Origin: Planctomycetota bacterium
GTDB lineage: Bacteria > Planctomycetota > UBA1135 > GCA-002748355
Direction of reading: 5' to 3'
Assembly (NCBI GenBank): GCA_011321845.1
Contig: DROQ01000050.1
Location: 1 to 38,069 of the forward strand
DNA: 38,069 nt
Shown: piece by piece, positions 15,232-23,752 of the stretch
How positions within the stretch are numbered: position 1 is the stretch's first letter
How the letters are laid out: every line of letters starts with the position of its first letter
Made by a program: the position numbers and the translations under genes
The notes under the pieces: generated by a model
Told to the model about the DNA's origin: nothing
Databases searched by the model: none
What the model saw: only the letters and a program-made list of their open reading frames with translations

Positions 15232-17328
15232 TCACCAATCCTTTTTTCCGGGAATGTGTCGAGAGGGGTTGGGCTTGCGGTTCTTGGCAGCCTCGATGAG
15301 GAGACGCTGAAGCCTCTTTTCGAGCTGTGCCCGCTCCTCGGGGCTCAAGCGCATCGGAATCGCCTGGGAAGGCTTTTGCGGTTTCGATGGTTTCTGTTTC
15401 TGGGGTTTCTCCCGTTTTTCGGCCTTGGGCATGTTCGCATTCTTTTTCTTCCCTTTGTCCTTGGGTTTGGGAGGGGACTTGGACCTTTCCTTGTCCTTTT
15501 TCCGGCTCTGCTTCTGCGCCTTGGGGACCTCCCTCTGATCGGGCTTCTCCTTGTTCTTCTGGTTGTTCTTTGGGCTCGGCTGTTTCTCGTTTTTCGTTTT
15601 CTTCTGGGACCCTTGCCGGTCCTTCTTCTCCTGCTTCCGATCCCCCTTGTTCTTCTGCTTCTGCTTGTCGTTCTTTTGGTCGTTCTTTTGGTCGTTCTTT
15701 TGCTTCGACGGCTGCTCTTTCTTGTTCTGCTTGTCCTGCTTGTTCTGCTTGTTCTGCTGATTCTTCTTATTTTGTTTGTTCTTCTGGTTTTTCTGCTTGT
15801 TCTTGTCGTTCTTTTTTTTGTTTTGCTGCTTCTGCTTTTTCTTGATGTCCCGGATCTTCTGCAACAGTCTCAGGGCGCGCTCCAGGTTTTCCCGGCCCTC
15901 CCTCCAATCCGGGTGAGCCACCACGGCGTCCTCCAAGGATTGGAGGGCCCGCCGGACCTTGTCTTCGGCCCCTTGGAGGTCTTTTTTCGCAAAGGCCTCC
16001 AGAGCTTCCTCGAGACGAGCCGCCCCAACGATCAGATCCCGCTCGGGACGAAACCCCTCGGCGCGGGCGACCAGCTTCTCAGCCGAAGCGATGGCTTCTT
16101 CGGTTTTACCCGCTCGGAAGGCGGCGATCGCGTGATCGAGCAGGAGGGTAGGGTCTTTGACCATTCCCTTTTTCTGAGCCTTCTCGAGGATTTCGAAGGC
16201 CTTGGCAGTCTCCCCCTTGCGCAACAGCTCCACTCCCTTGCGCAGTTCCCCTCCCTGGAAGAAGACAAGGGGGAGGATGGCGGCGGCAGCCCTGGTTCGA
16301 AGGCCTACCCCCTTCCCTCCCGGTCCGCCATGGCCGTTCTTGCTTCCCCGGGGTCGCAGCCCGAAGGCCAGCAGCAGGAAACCGGGCAGAAGGAACCATT
16401 GAAAACGGGAGATCGGGATCGTGCGCATCCCCTTTTCGGTTTCCCTGGTCTGCATCGCAAGGATGCGCTTGTTCCAAAGCTCCACCAGCGGAAGAGGATT
16501 GTCCTTGGCCGAGAGAAAGACCCCGCCGGTCCGGTCCGCCAACCTCCTCAAGGTCTCCACATCCATCCGGCTGATGATCGGCTTTCCCTTCTCATCGCGC
16601 AGCACATCCATCCCACTAGCGTCGGGGATGGGTCCGCCCTTCACCGTCCCATAGCCGATGCAGTGCAGAGGGACTCCCCTCTTGGCGAGAACAGGAACGA
16701 CCTGGTCCACGCTCTTGGTCAGATCTTCTCCGTCGCTCAGGAGGACTACAGCCTGGTAGGCTCCCTCGGCCTCGGGAAGGAGAGTCAGCGAGGCCCGGAG
16801 CGCGGCCCCCAGATCCGTCGGCCCCTGCTCGACCTCGTCCTCCTTGGCCCGTTTCAGCAAAAAGCGAAACGCCTTGGCGTCATGGGTCAAGGGACAGAAG
16901 ATCCGCGCGCTCTTGGCGAAGCCCACAAGAGCCACGCGGTTTCCGCCGAGCTTGTCGAGAATGGAGAGCAAATCGAGCCGCGCGCGTTTCTCCCGGCCGC
17001 CAGGAATGTCCTTGGTTCGCATGGACCGACTGAGGTCGAGGCAAAACACGATATCGGCGGCCCGCTTGGAAACGGGGAGCGGCAACCTCCCCCAGCTCGG
17101 CTCCATCAAAGAAAAGAGCAGCAGGGCCGTCCCCAACACCAGGGAAACCGCCCGCAGGGTCCCCGGTCTCGGCACCCGCTCGAAGACGAGGGGAGCGACT
17201 CGGGGATCCGCATAAGCCTCCCGCCGGCGCGCCCGCCGGCGCCGGTCCCAGACCAGAAGGACCACAAGCACGGGCACAAGAAGAAGGGCCCACCAACGCT
17301 CGGCGTGCAACAAGGTCAGATCGTTCAT
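15232..17328 (-). CDS. batB: BatB-BatC fusion: membrane VWA domain, TPR and Lys/Asn/Gln-rich tail
   Basis: The 698-aa product joins two usually separate Bat proteins. Residues 1-350 are BatB: membrane segments at about 13-27 and 60-75, a VWA domain with intact MIDAS (DLSRS, Asp98, Ser100, Ser102; LLSDGED) and a membrane segment near 330-345. Residues ~365-490 carry TPR-like helices (LRKGVELLRKGETAKAFEILEKA, AIAAFRAGKTEEAI), as in BatC. Residues ~495-653 are low-complexity Lys, Gln, Asn and Asp, including KNDQKNDQKND. The protein ends SPEERAQLEKRLQRLLIEAA...KKDW, resembling the conserved BatC C-terminus. The Lys-rich run is longer than in most BatC proteins. Both ends overlap or abut neighbouring Bat genes. 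Confidence 0.9.
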   Translation of the reverse strand: MNDLTLLHAERWWALLLVPVLVVLLVWDRRRRARRREAYADPRVAPLVFERVPRPGTLRAVSLVLGTALLLFSLMEPSWGRLPLPVSKRAADIVFCLDLSRSMRTKDIPGGREKRARLDLLSILDKLGGNRVALVGFAKSARIFCPLTHDAKAFRFLLKRAKEDEVEQGPTDLGAALRASLTLLPEAEGAYQAVVLLSDGEDLTKSVDQVVPVLAKRGVPLHCIGYGTVKGGPIPDASGMDVLRDEKGKPIISRMDVETLRRLADRTGGVFLSAKDNPLPLVELWNKRILAMQTRETEKGMRTIPISRFQWFLLPGFLLLAFGLRPRGSKNGHGGPGGKGVGLRTRAAAAILPLVFFQGGELRKGVELLRKGETAKAFEILEKAQKKGMVKDPTLLLDHAIAAFRAGKTEEAIASAEKLVARAEGFRPERDLIVGAARLEEALEAFAKKDLQGAEDKVRRALQSLEDAVVAHPDWREGRENLERALRLLQKIRDIKKKQKQQNKKKNDKNKQKNQKNKQNKKNQQNKQNKQDKQNKKEQPSKQKNDQKNDQKNDKQKQKNKGDRKQEKKDRQGSQKKTKNEKQPSPKNNQKNKEKPDQREVPKAQKQSRKKDKERSKSPPKPKDKGKKKNANMPKAEKREKPQKQKPSKPQKPSQAIPMRLSPEERAQLEKRLQRLLIEAAKNRKPNPSRHIPGKKDW
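15340..15845 (-). repeat. Low-complexity Lys/Gln/Asn-rich coding tract
   Basis: About 160 codons are almost entirely AAR/AAY/CAR triplets (Lys, Asn, Gln), with short tandem copies such as a 12-base unit encoding KNDQ around 15668-15710. The tract is unusually AT- and purine-rich for this GC-rich operon and is prone to slippage, yet it keeps its frame. Confidence 0.9.
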
Positions 17329-18296
17329 GGCGTCACCCCCAGGGCGCCGAAGCGCAGAAGAAACGCGAGCAAGAAGGCCAGCATGGCCAAACCCAGAGGG
17401 ATGTCGAAGCGCTCGTGCCGCAAAAAGAATTCCTCCTTGAGTTCCGAGGTCTCGAGCTTGTCGATGGTGTCGAAGATGGTCTCCAGGCCCTTCTTGTCCG
17501 TCGCCCGAAAGAAACGTCCCTGCGTCTCCCGGGCAATCAACTTGAGCGCTTTGAAATCCAGTTCGACGGCCCCGAAGAGGCCCTGCCCGCCGACCGCCCC
17601 CGCGCCGATGGTGTAGACCCGGATCCCTGCATCATGGGCGAGGTCGGCGGCCTCCTTGGGAGTGATGTAGTTGACATTCTCCAACCCATCGCTGAGAAGA
17701 ACCACGACCTTGGAACGCGCCTTGCTCTCCTTCAGGAAATCGACGCAAAAGGCCAACCCGCCCCCGATCCCCGTCTTGTTGTCGGGGTCTCGGTCTCCCT
17801 TGGTCTGCACATGTTCGAGGATGCGGATCAAGGACTGGTGGTCGACCGTCGGCGGCGAGAGCAGCTCCGGGAAGAGGGCGAAACCCGCCAGCCCGATGCG
17901 GTCGTTCTCACGCCGCTGGATGAATTTGGCGGCTACATCCTTGACCACCTCGATGCGGCTGCGTCCCCTGGGGCCTTCGAGGTCCCGGGCCTGCATCGAG
18001 GAGGAGAGATCCAGGCAGAGCATGAGGTCCACCCCCCGGGTCTCCAGCGGACGGCGCTCCAGTTTCTGCGGACGCGCCAGCGCGAGGCAGAAGAACAACA
18101 GGCTCAAGCCGAGAAGGACCTTTTGCCAGGGGAGAAGGCGCATGCGCAGGGTCTGAGGCAACCTCCTAAAGGCCCGAAGGGCCGGGGCCCCCAGGGCAGC
18201 CGGACGTCTCCGCCAGAACACCCAGACCAGGGCCGGCAGCAAAAGCAGCAGGAACCAGGGATCGGCCAGGACCCAGCTCTTCCAGCTCTCAGGCAT
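17325..18296 (-). CDS. batA: BatA-like membrane VWA protein
   Basis: The 323-aa product has the BatA layout: an N-terminal membrane segment (PWFLLLLLPALVWVFW), a basic stretch, a second segment (VLLGLSLLFFCLALA), a VWA domain with MIDAS DLSSS (Asp96, Ser98, Ser100), TGIGGGLAFCVDFL and VVVLLSDGLEN, and a C-terminal membrane segment (PLGLAMLAFLLAFLLRF). The VWA domain lies outside the membrane. Metal-dependent VWA domains bind partner proteins, and MoxR ATPases are proposed to act on them. It overlaps the lipoprotein gene upstream by 8 bases and batBC downstream by 4. Confidence 0.92.
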   Translation of the reverse strand: MPESWKSWVLADPWFLLLLLPALVWVFWRRRPAALGAPALRAFRRLPQTLRMRLLPWQKVLLGLSLLFFCLALARPQKLERRPLETRGVDLMLCLDLSSSMQARDLEGPRGRSRIEVVKDVAAKFIQRRENDRIGLAGFALFPELLSPPTVDHQSLIRILEHVQTKGDRDPDNKTGIGGGLAFCVDFLKESKARSKVVVLLSDGLENVNYITPKEAADLAHDAGIRVYTIGAGAVGGQGLFGAVELDFKALKLIARETQGRFFRATDKKGLETIFDTIDKLETSELKEEFFLRHERFDIPLGLAMLAFLLAFLLRFGALGVTP

Positions 18297-19308
18297 AGGC
18301 CACCTCCCCCGCTACTCCCTCCTGGTTCTTGCGCCTCTCCTCGAGGGCGAGGACGAAGCTCCTCGCCCCCTCCAGCAATTGCCGCGAGAGGCCAAGGTCG
18401 GCCCCCTGCCGCGCGAACTTGACCAGGTCCGCCTGGCGTACGATCTGCGTAAGTCGCGTCCGCTCCTCCGTCCCCAGCTCGGGCCGAAGCGACAGTTCGC
18501 GAAGGATCTCCTCGGTCGTCTGCTCGCGGGTATGCAAGCCCATGGCTTCGTCCAGGTAGCGCCGCAGCACCTGGGTCACGACCTCCACGAGTCTCTCCCC
18601 ACTGATGCTCCCCTCCTCCAGGCTCCGTGCAAGCTCCTTGAGCTGGATGAGGGCCCGACGCCCGGGGGGGATGGGAATGGGTTGGGGCGCTTCCCGCTCC
18701 GACCTCCTCCTGCGCCCCAAGTACCAGAGGGCCCCCAAGACCAGGAGGGCCGCAGCCAACCCGGCCCAAGCCCAGGGAAAGGCACCCTCGGGATCACGGA
18801 TCAAGGAATCGGGGAGGATCGGCTGCAGTTTGGCATCCTTGGGGAGGAGTCCCCGGACCTGAACCGACCGCGCGGCGACCTTGGCCGGGGGGATCTCGAG
18901 AGCCGGCAAACCCAGCTCACCCGTCCGCAGGAACCGGACCTCGAAGGGGCGCAGCAGGAGAGGAGTTCCGCCCTCCCCAGCCCCGGGCAACACCCGGGTG
19001 GGCCCCGTCCATTGGAACCGCAGCCCCTCCGCCTCGGGAACGCGATCGATCTTGGAAGGCCTTGGACGGGGCTCGGAGCCTCCCTCCGCCCCCTCCACCA
19101 AGGGCCGAAGCCAAACCCGGCCCCGCACCCGGTCTCCCAAACGGATCGCCTTCTCCTCCTTGGCCCCATCTCTTGGAAGCAGTTCATAGATCCCCAAACC
19201 CGGCTTCAGAACCTTGGCCGCCTGGGGGACCTCGTTCGTCCCTCCTCCACAAGAGGCGCATAGGAGAAGCAACCCTCCCAGTCCCACCCTCAGTCCTGCG
19301 CCCCTCAT
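18289..19308 (-). CDS. Bat-operon lipoprotein with single TM and DUF4381-like cytoplasmic tail
   Basis: The 339-aa product starts with a lipoprotein-type signal (LLLLCASC, Cys20). A periplasmic region with a beta-domain includes LRFQWTGPTRV and LRTGELGLPALEIPP. A membrane segment at ~174-196 (WAWAGLAAALLVLGALWYLG) is followed by RRRR. The helical cytoplasmic tail (ALIQLKELARSLEEGSISGERLVEVVTQVLRRYLDEA, then LVKFARQGADL) is the type seen in DUF4381 and BatD-related proteins encoded between DUF58 and batA genes. Having both a lipobox and a later TM is unusual. Either the Cys is not lipidated, or the protein is anchored twice. Function is not known beyond membership of the Bat complex. It overlaps the DUF58 stop by 4 bases. 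Confidence 0.8.
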   Translation of the reverse strand: MRGAGLRVGLGGLLLLCASCGGGTNEVPQAAKVLKPGLGIYELLPRDGAKEEKAIRLGDRVRGRVWLRPLVEGAEGGSEPRPRPSKIDRVPEAEGLRFQWTGPTRVLPGAGEGGTPLLLRPFEVRFLRTGELGLPALEIPPAKVAARSVQVRGLLPKDAKLQPILPDSLIRDPEGAFPWAWAGLAAALLVLGALWYLGRRRRSEREAPQPIPIPPGRRALIQLKELARSLEEGSISGERLVEVVTQVLRRYLDEAMGLHTREQTTEEILRELSLRPELGTEERTRLTQIVRQADLVKFARQGADLGLSRQLLEGARSFVLALEERRKNQEGVAGEVAYA

Positions 19309-20270
19309 CGCTTGAACCGCGCCTCCCTGCGCCGGAAAAACTGCAGAACCGCTGTGCTCACCTTCTTGTCCGTCCAGAGCGGAAGCAGGTCCACCCCCAA
19401 GCGCCCCGCGTTTTTTTCAAAAGCCTCGTAATCGCTTCGCGCGTTGGCGGCGTAACGCTCCCGCACCCTTGCCGAACGTGTATCCACCAGGCATTCCCCT
19501 CCCGCTTCCAGATCGAAGACCCGCAGCAGCCCCGCGTCGGGAAGCTCGAAACGCCTCCGGTCCAGGCAGGGAACCAGAACCACGTCATGACGCCGGGAGA
19601 GGCTTCGCAGAGGGGGAAAGGGGTCGTCCCCCACAAAATCCGAGAGAACGAAGACCACCGACCGTTTCCGCTGCACCCGTCCCAGGTAGCGAAGCGTCTC
19701 GGCGAGCGCCGTCCCATAGGGATCCGAGACCGGGGCGAGGCCTTCGCGCAGGATGCGGAGCACGTGCGAGCGCCCCTTGCGCGGCGGAACGAAGAGTTCC
19801 AGCTCCTTGCCAAAGGTCAGCAGCCCCACCTTGTCATTGGTGCGCTGGGCGGAGAGCCCCACAGTCGCACAAAACTCCACCGCCATCCGACGCAGGGTCC
19901 TCCCCTCGCTGGCGAAATCCATCGAACGCGAATGATCCAGGACGAAGAGGATGGTCAGCTCCCGCTCCTCCACGTATTTCTTGATGTAGGGGCGCCCCAC
20001 CCGCGCCGTCACGTTCCAGTCCACCGACCGAATGTCGTCGCCCTCGGCCCACTCGCGGACCTCGTCGAACTCGATCCCCGAACCCCGAAAGGCGGAACGG
20101 TAGCTCCCGGCCATGACATCCGTCACCAGCCGGTCCGTTCGGAGTTGGATGAGACGCACCTCTTTGAGCAGCTCCGGATCCACCCCGGACCGATGCTCCT
20201 GGGCCTGTTCCCCCGTTTCCAGGACCGGGCGCCCACCCTCGAAGTGGAGCGCCCTAGGGAACCGGAACAT
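19305..20270 (-). CDS. DUF58 (VWA-like) MoxR-partner protein
   Basis: The 321-aa soluble protein carries the DUF58 signature: GSGIEFDEVREWAEGDDIRSVDW with NVTAR after it (residues ~63-90), followed by a VWA-like fold with DHSRSM (Asp112, Ser114, Ser116), a complete MIDAS-like motif. DUF58 proteins are almost always encoded next to moxR and are presumed adaptors or targets of the MoxR ATPase. The ATG at 20270 overlaps the end of moxR by 17 bases, and the stop overlaps the following lipoprotein gene. No membrane segment is seen, so it is likely cytoplasmic and bridges MoxR and the membrane Bat proteins. Confidence 0.93.
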   Translation of the reverse strand: MFRFPRALHFEGGRPVLETGEQAQEHRSGVDPELLKEVRLIQLRTDRLVTDVMAGSYRSAFRGSGIEFDEVREWAEGDDIRSVDWNVTARVGRPYIKKYVEERELTILFVLDHSRSMDFASEGRTLRRMAVEFCATVGLSAQRTNDKVGLLTFGKELELFVPPRKGRSHVLRILREGLAPVSDPYGTALAETLRYLGRVQRKRSVVFVLSDFVGDDPFPPLRSLSRRHDVVLVPCLDRRRFELPDAGLLRVFDLEAGGECLVDTRSARVRERYAANARSDYEAFEKNAGRLGVDLLPLWTDKKVSTAVLQFFRRREARFKR

Positions 20271-21246
20271 GGTCCATGATCTCCTGCAGGAGGTCCATGC
20301 TCGTCCGCTCCTCGGCCTCGGCCTCGAAGGTCAGGTGCATCCGATGCCCCAGGACATAGGGCGCCACCGCCTTGACATCCTGCGGGGTCACATAGCCGCG
20401 CCCTTCCAGGAAAGCCTGCGCCTTGGAACAGCGCGAGAGCCCGATGGAGGCCCGGGGCGAAGCCCCGTAGAGGATCATGGGGGCCAGCTCCTTCAGTCCC
20501 ACCCGCTCCGGATCACGGGTCGCGAAGACGAGATCTACGATGTAGCCGAGGACTTTTTCGTCCAGATAGACCTGCTCGACCACCTTGCGGACCTGGAGGA
20601 TCCTGTCAGGCTCGGTCACCTTGGGAACCTTGGGGGCCGCTCCGATCCCTCCCATGCGCTTTACGATTTCGATCTCCTCCTCCCGCGTCGGATATTCCAC
20701 GATCAACTTGAGAAGGAAGCGGTCGACCTGGGCCTCGGGGAGGGGATAGGTCCCTTCCTGCTCGACGGGATTCTGGGTCGCCATGACGAGGAAGGGCTGG
20801 GGAAGGAGCCGGGTCTCACCCGCGAGGGTCACCTGCCTTTCCTGCATGGCTTCGAGCAGGGCGGACTGCACCTTGGCCGGAGCCCGGTTGACCTCGTCCG
20901 CCAGGATCAGGTTGGCGAACAGCGGACCTTCCCGGACCGACCAGTCCCCCGTCTTGGGATTGTAGACCTGGGTCCCGATCAAGTCCGCCGGCAGGAGATC
21001 CGGTGTGAACTGCAGCCGATGGAAGACCCCCCCGATCGCCTCCGCCAGCGAGCTGATCGCCAAGGTCTTGGCCAACCCCGGGAGCCCTTCCAGCAACACA
21101 TGCCCGTCGGCCAGCAGCCCGATCAGCAGGCCCCGCACCATCCCCTTCTGGCCTACAAGGACCCTCCCCAGGGCCTCTTCGATCTCCACCAGAAAGGCCC
21201 CCTCCTCCTTCACCCTTTCCGTCATTGCAAGTGGGTCTGCCGTCAA
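20254..21246 (-). CDS. moxR: MoxR-family AAA+ ATPase
   Basis: The 330-aa product is a MoxR AAA+ chaperone-like ATPase. Visible motifs are Walker A GLPGLAKT (residues 54-61, Lys60), the family-specific LQFTPDLLPADLIGTQVYNP, Walker B LILADEVNRAP, sensor 1 MATQNPVEQEGTYPLPEAQVDRF and a C-terminal lid with sensor 2 in GASPRASIGL. MoxR proteins work with VWA partners, and six such or related genes follow here. Start choice: a TTG at 21246 has AAGGAG six bases upstream, whereas the first ATG (21225) lies 27 bases from that site, so TTG is preferred. It is the first gene of the operon, so the promoter should lie in the 245-base gap to the divergent transporter gene. Confidence 0.95.
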   Translation of the reverse strand: MTADPLAMTERVKEEGAFLVEIEEALGRVLVGQKGMVRGLLIGLLADGHVLLEGLPGLAKTLAISSLAEAIGGVFHRLQFTPDLLPADLIGTQVYNPKTGDWSVREGPLFANLILADEVNRAPAKVQSALLEAMQERQVTLAGETRLLPQPFLVMATQNPVEQEGTYPLPEAQVDRFLLKLIVEYPTREEEIEIVKRMGGIGAAPKVPKVTEPDRILQVRKVVEQVYLDEKVLGYIVDLVFATRDPERVGLKELAPMILYGASPRASIGLSRCSKAQAFLEGRGYVTPQDVKAVAPYVLGHRMHLTFEAEAEERTSMDLLQEIMDHVPVP

Positions 21247-21252
21247 CGTCTT

Positions 21253-21258
21253 CTCCTT
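21253..21258 (-). promoter_or_regulatory. Shine-Dalgarno AAGGAG fixing the TTG start of moxR
   Basis: AAGGAG on the minus strand is separated by six bases from TTG at 21246. This supports TTG rather than the downstream ATG as the initiation codon. Confidence 0.75.
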
Positions 21259-21491
21259 ATCCCATCAACCATTCTTCGTTTTTTTCTACCTTCACAGCCT
21301 TTTTTCAAAGGAACATACAACAGATACAAATCGCCCCATATGCTGAAAAACTTCCGCCCTTCACCTCACACTCCTTCCCTTAGGCTATCTCCCAGCCCAG
21401 CACAAACCGTGTCCCATCCTTCAAGAAGAAAGGCAAAAAGAAAGGAAGCTGAAAAGCCAGGGCAGCGGTTGAGAAACTTTCGCAGAAACCT

Positions 21492-22556
21492 ATGCTCGGC
21501 GGAATGACCGGACCGGACGATGGGCCAAGGATTCCCCGCCACCTCGTGGGATACCTTTTCCTTGCGGGGATCTTCCTCTCCGCCCTCGTGGCCTGCAACC
21601 TCCTCGTCTACAAGTTCTTCGCCTGGGACCTGGTCTTTCCGGACTGGATCCCCTTCATCGGAGGGAGCAGCCTGGCCTTCTTCGGGCTCTCGGTCGGCAT
21701 CCTCCCCTACCCCCTGACCTTTCTCGCCACCGACCTCATGTCCGAGATCTATGGCAAGGCCCGGGCCAACCTCTGCGTCTGGATCGGCTTTTTCGTCAGT
21801 CTCTTCGTGCTGGGTTTCGTCGAGCTGGGCGCATCGACCAGGGCCATCCGCACCCACGGCTGGTATCTCCCCGCCAGGATGGAGCGAGCCCAATCCCTCC
21901 GGGTCGTTCACAACGGCAAGACCCTTCTGCAAGCCCGGATCGCCCAGGCCCACCAAAAAGACCCCGTCCCCCAGTGGAACGCGGAGTTCTCCAAGGCCCC
22001 CGGCAAAACCCTCCACGCCTCCTGGTCCGAGATCTGGCGCGACGACCTCCTCGAGAAGACCGGCAAAAAAAGGATCCGCATCGACAACCTGGGCTTCCCC
22101 CGTGGGAGCCACCTCCTCGTCGATCTGCTCCAGGACGCCGAGCTTCCCAGCGACCTGAACGAGATCGAGCTTCCCGCCTCCCCGGTCAGCGACGACCTCT
22201 TCAAGCTCGTTTTCGGAGGAACCTTCCGCGCCATCCTGGCCAGCATGCTGGCCTACCTGATCGCCCAATGGTTCGACATCCAGATCTTCCATTTCTGGAA
22301 AAGACTGACGAAAGGCAAGCACCTCTGGCTGCGCAACAACGGCTCCACCATCCTCTCCCAGCTCGTGGACACCAGCCTGGTCGTAACTGTCCTCTTCCTC
22401 GGCACCCAGAACCAGCCCCTCATCCCCGGCATGATCGTGGATGGCTGGAAGTTCAAGGCCCTGGTCGCCCTGGTGGACACCCCCTTCTTCTACCTGGGTG
22501 TCTGGGCCTTCAAGAGGTTCCGCCTCGCGCCCCCCTGGAGCGAGTACGCCCAATAG
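21492..22556 (+). CDS. yhhQ: Queuosine-precursor transporter (YhhQ/DUF165, VUT family) with a ~110-residue insertion
   Basis: The 354-aa membrane protein contains the VUT/YhhQ signature ATDLMSEIYGKARAN (residues 79-93, TD..SE.YG), preceded by IFLSALVACNLLVYKF. The second half has FRAILASMLAYLIAQWFDI, then QIFHFWKRLTKGKHLWLRNN and STILSQLVDTSLV, all family-typical. YhhQ proteins take up queuosine precursors (preQ0/preQ1) for tRNA modification. The family is normally about 220-250 aa. Here residues ~118-228, between the third and fourth membrane segments, form a soluble charged insertion (WYLPARMERAQSLRVVHNG ... LLVDLLQDAELPSDLNE). The gene diverges from moxR. ATG 21492 and ATG 21504 are both possible starts, with no clear SD for either. 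Confidence 0.87.
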   Translation: MLGGMTGPDDGPRIPRHLVGYLFLAGIFLSALVACNLLVYKFFAWDLVFPDWIPFIGGSSLAFFGLSVGILPYPLTFLATDLMSEIYGKARANLCVWIGFFVSLFVLGFVELGASTRAIRTHGWYLPARMERAQSLRVVHNGKTLLQARIAQAHQKDPVPQWNAEFSKAPGKTLHASWSEIWRDDLLEKTGKKRIRIDNLGFPRGSHLLVDLLQDAELPSDLNEIELPASPVSDDLFKLVFGGTFRAILASMLAYLIAQWFDIQIFHFWKRLTKGKHLWLRNNGSTILSQLVDTSLVVTVLFLGTQNQPLIPGMIVDGWKFKALVALVDTPFFYLGVWAFKRFRLAPPWSEYAQ

Positions 22557-22603
22557 GGAGCGCGGGTGGGAATCAAAGGGCTCTTGGGTTAAGAAGGATC
22601 CCA

Positions 22604-23752
22604 ATGCTGAACCGCGAAGACCTCGAAGAGCGTGAACTCGCGACCCTGAGCCGCCTCGCCTGCAAAGCGCGTGAGAGCCGGGGGCGGAGGATCCCGGAGG
22701 AGGAGGATCCCCTCCGCACCTGCTACCAGCGGGACCGGGATCGGATCCTCCACTCGGCGGCCTTCCGTAGATTGCAGCAGAAGACGCAGGTGCTCCCGGC
22801 GCGAACGGGGGACCACTTCCGCACCCGGCTGACCCATTCGCTGGAGGTCTCCCAGCTCGCCCGCTCGGCCTGCCTTTCCCTGGGACTCAACCCGGATCTG
22901 GCCGAGACCGTGGCCCTGGCCCATGACATCGGGCACCCTCCTTTCGGCCACGTCGGAGAGCGGGTGCTCCAGGAGCTGATGAAGGACCAGGGCGGTTTCC
23001 GGCACAACGCCCAGGGCCTTCGGATCGTCGACCTGCTCGAGGAGCGCATGGAGGGCGAGGTCGGCCTCAACCTCAGCTACGAGACCCGGGTCTGCCTCCT
23101 CAAGTCCAAGATCCCCGAGGGCTTCCCCATCGCCGAGGACCTTCCCCGGGAGGGCCCCCCCTTCCTGGAAGGCATGGTCGTGGACCTCTGCGACCGGGTC
23201 GCCTATGTCTCCCATGACCTGGAGGACGCCCTCCGCAGCGGCCTGGTCGACTGGGAGGTCTTTGCCGAACTCGCTCTCCCCCGCGAGGCGATGGAGCACG
23301 CCAAGGCGCGCCTCCACTGGGATCAGGGCACCTCCACCCCCCACCTCCTCCGCCGCCGCACGGTCAGCTCCCTCGTCGCCATCCTGATCCGGGACCTCGT
23401 CGTCTCCTCCGATCGCCTCCTCCAGGAGGCACACCGGCTTCGCAGCCCCGAAGAAGCCCGCCTCGAGAGCAAGCAGCTCATTGCCCACAGCTCCCAACGC
23501 AGCAAGGAGATCCTGGAGTTGCTCAAAACCTTGAACGAGCATTTCTACCAGCACTCCCAGGTCCTCCAGGCCATCCACCTCTGGAGCAACCGGATTGCGG
23601 AAATCTACAAAGCGTATATCCAAGGGGAAAAAAAACTTCCTCCCCGCTTCCAATCCATGGCCCCACGCTGGGGCAAGGCCAGGGTCGTTTGCGACTATAT
23701 CGCCGGCATGACCGACCGTTTCCTGGAACGCCACGAGCCTTTCTCAAAATAA
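22604..23752 (+). CDS. dgt: Deoxyguanosinetriphosphate triphosphohydrolase-like HD protein
   Basis: The 382-aa HD-domain enzyme hydrolyses dGTP (or other dNTPs) to the nucleoside and triphosphate. Motifs include DRDRILHSAAFRRLQQKTQV, the metal-binding His in RTRLTHSLEVSQLAR, HD in ALAHDIGHPPFGH, FRHNAQGLRIVDLLE and the Asp in VVDLCDRVAYVSHDLEDA. Length fits the shorter dGTPase class. The start at 22604 has AAGAAGGA five to six bases upstream. The frame stays open far upstream inside yhhQ, but that extension is a shadow. It follows yhhQ by 47 bases and may be cotranscribed, pairing tRNA-base salvage with dNTP pool control. Confidence 0.95.
   Translation: MLNREDLEERELATLSRLACKARESRGRRIPEEEDPLRTCYQRDRDRILHSAAFRRLQQKTQVLPARTGDHFRTRLTHSLEVSQLARSACLSLGLNPDLAETVALAHDIGHPPFGHVGERVLQELMKDQGGFRHNAQGLRIVDLLEERMEGEVGLNLSYETRVCLLKSKIPEGFPIAEDLPREGPPFLEGMVVDLCDRVAYVSHDLEDALRSGLVDWEVFAELALPREAMEHAKARLHWDQGTSTPHLLRRRTVSSLVAILIRDLVVSSDRLLQEAHRLRSPEEARLESKQLIAHSSQRSKEILELLKTLNEHFYQHSQVLQAIHLWSNRIAEIYKAYIQGEKKLPPRFQSMAPRWGKARVVCDYIAGMTDRFLERHEPFSK

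Noticed and set aside
12397..15299. Two long plus-strand frames (373 and 609 aa) across batE and batD
   Set aside because: Both are shadows of the minus-strand Bat genes and share no recognisable motif.
15660..15715. Possible programmed frameshift in the Lys-rich tract
   Set aside because: The frame is continuous through the tract to a conserved-looking BatC C-terminus, so nothing calls for recoding.
15082..17616. 844-aa plus-strand frame with a long Leu/Val/Phe run, resembling a membrane protein
   Set aside because: The hydrophobic run is the complement of the Lys/Asn/Gln tract of BatBC. No family signal is present, and the real operon is on the minus strand.
21247..21491. Promoters in the moxR-yhhQ divergent gap
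   Set aside because: Several TTG-like hexamers exist, but none has a convincing -10 at proper spacing on either strand.
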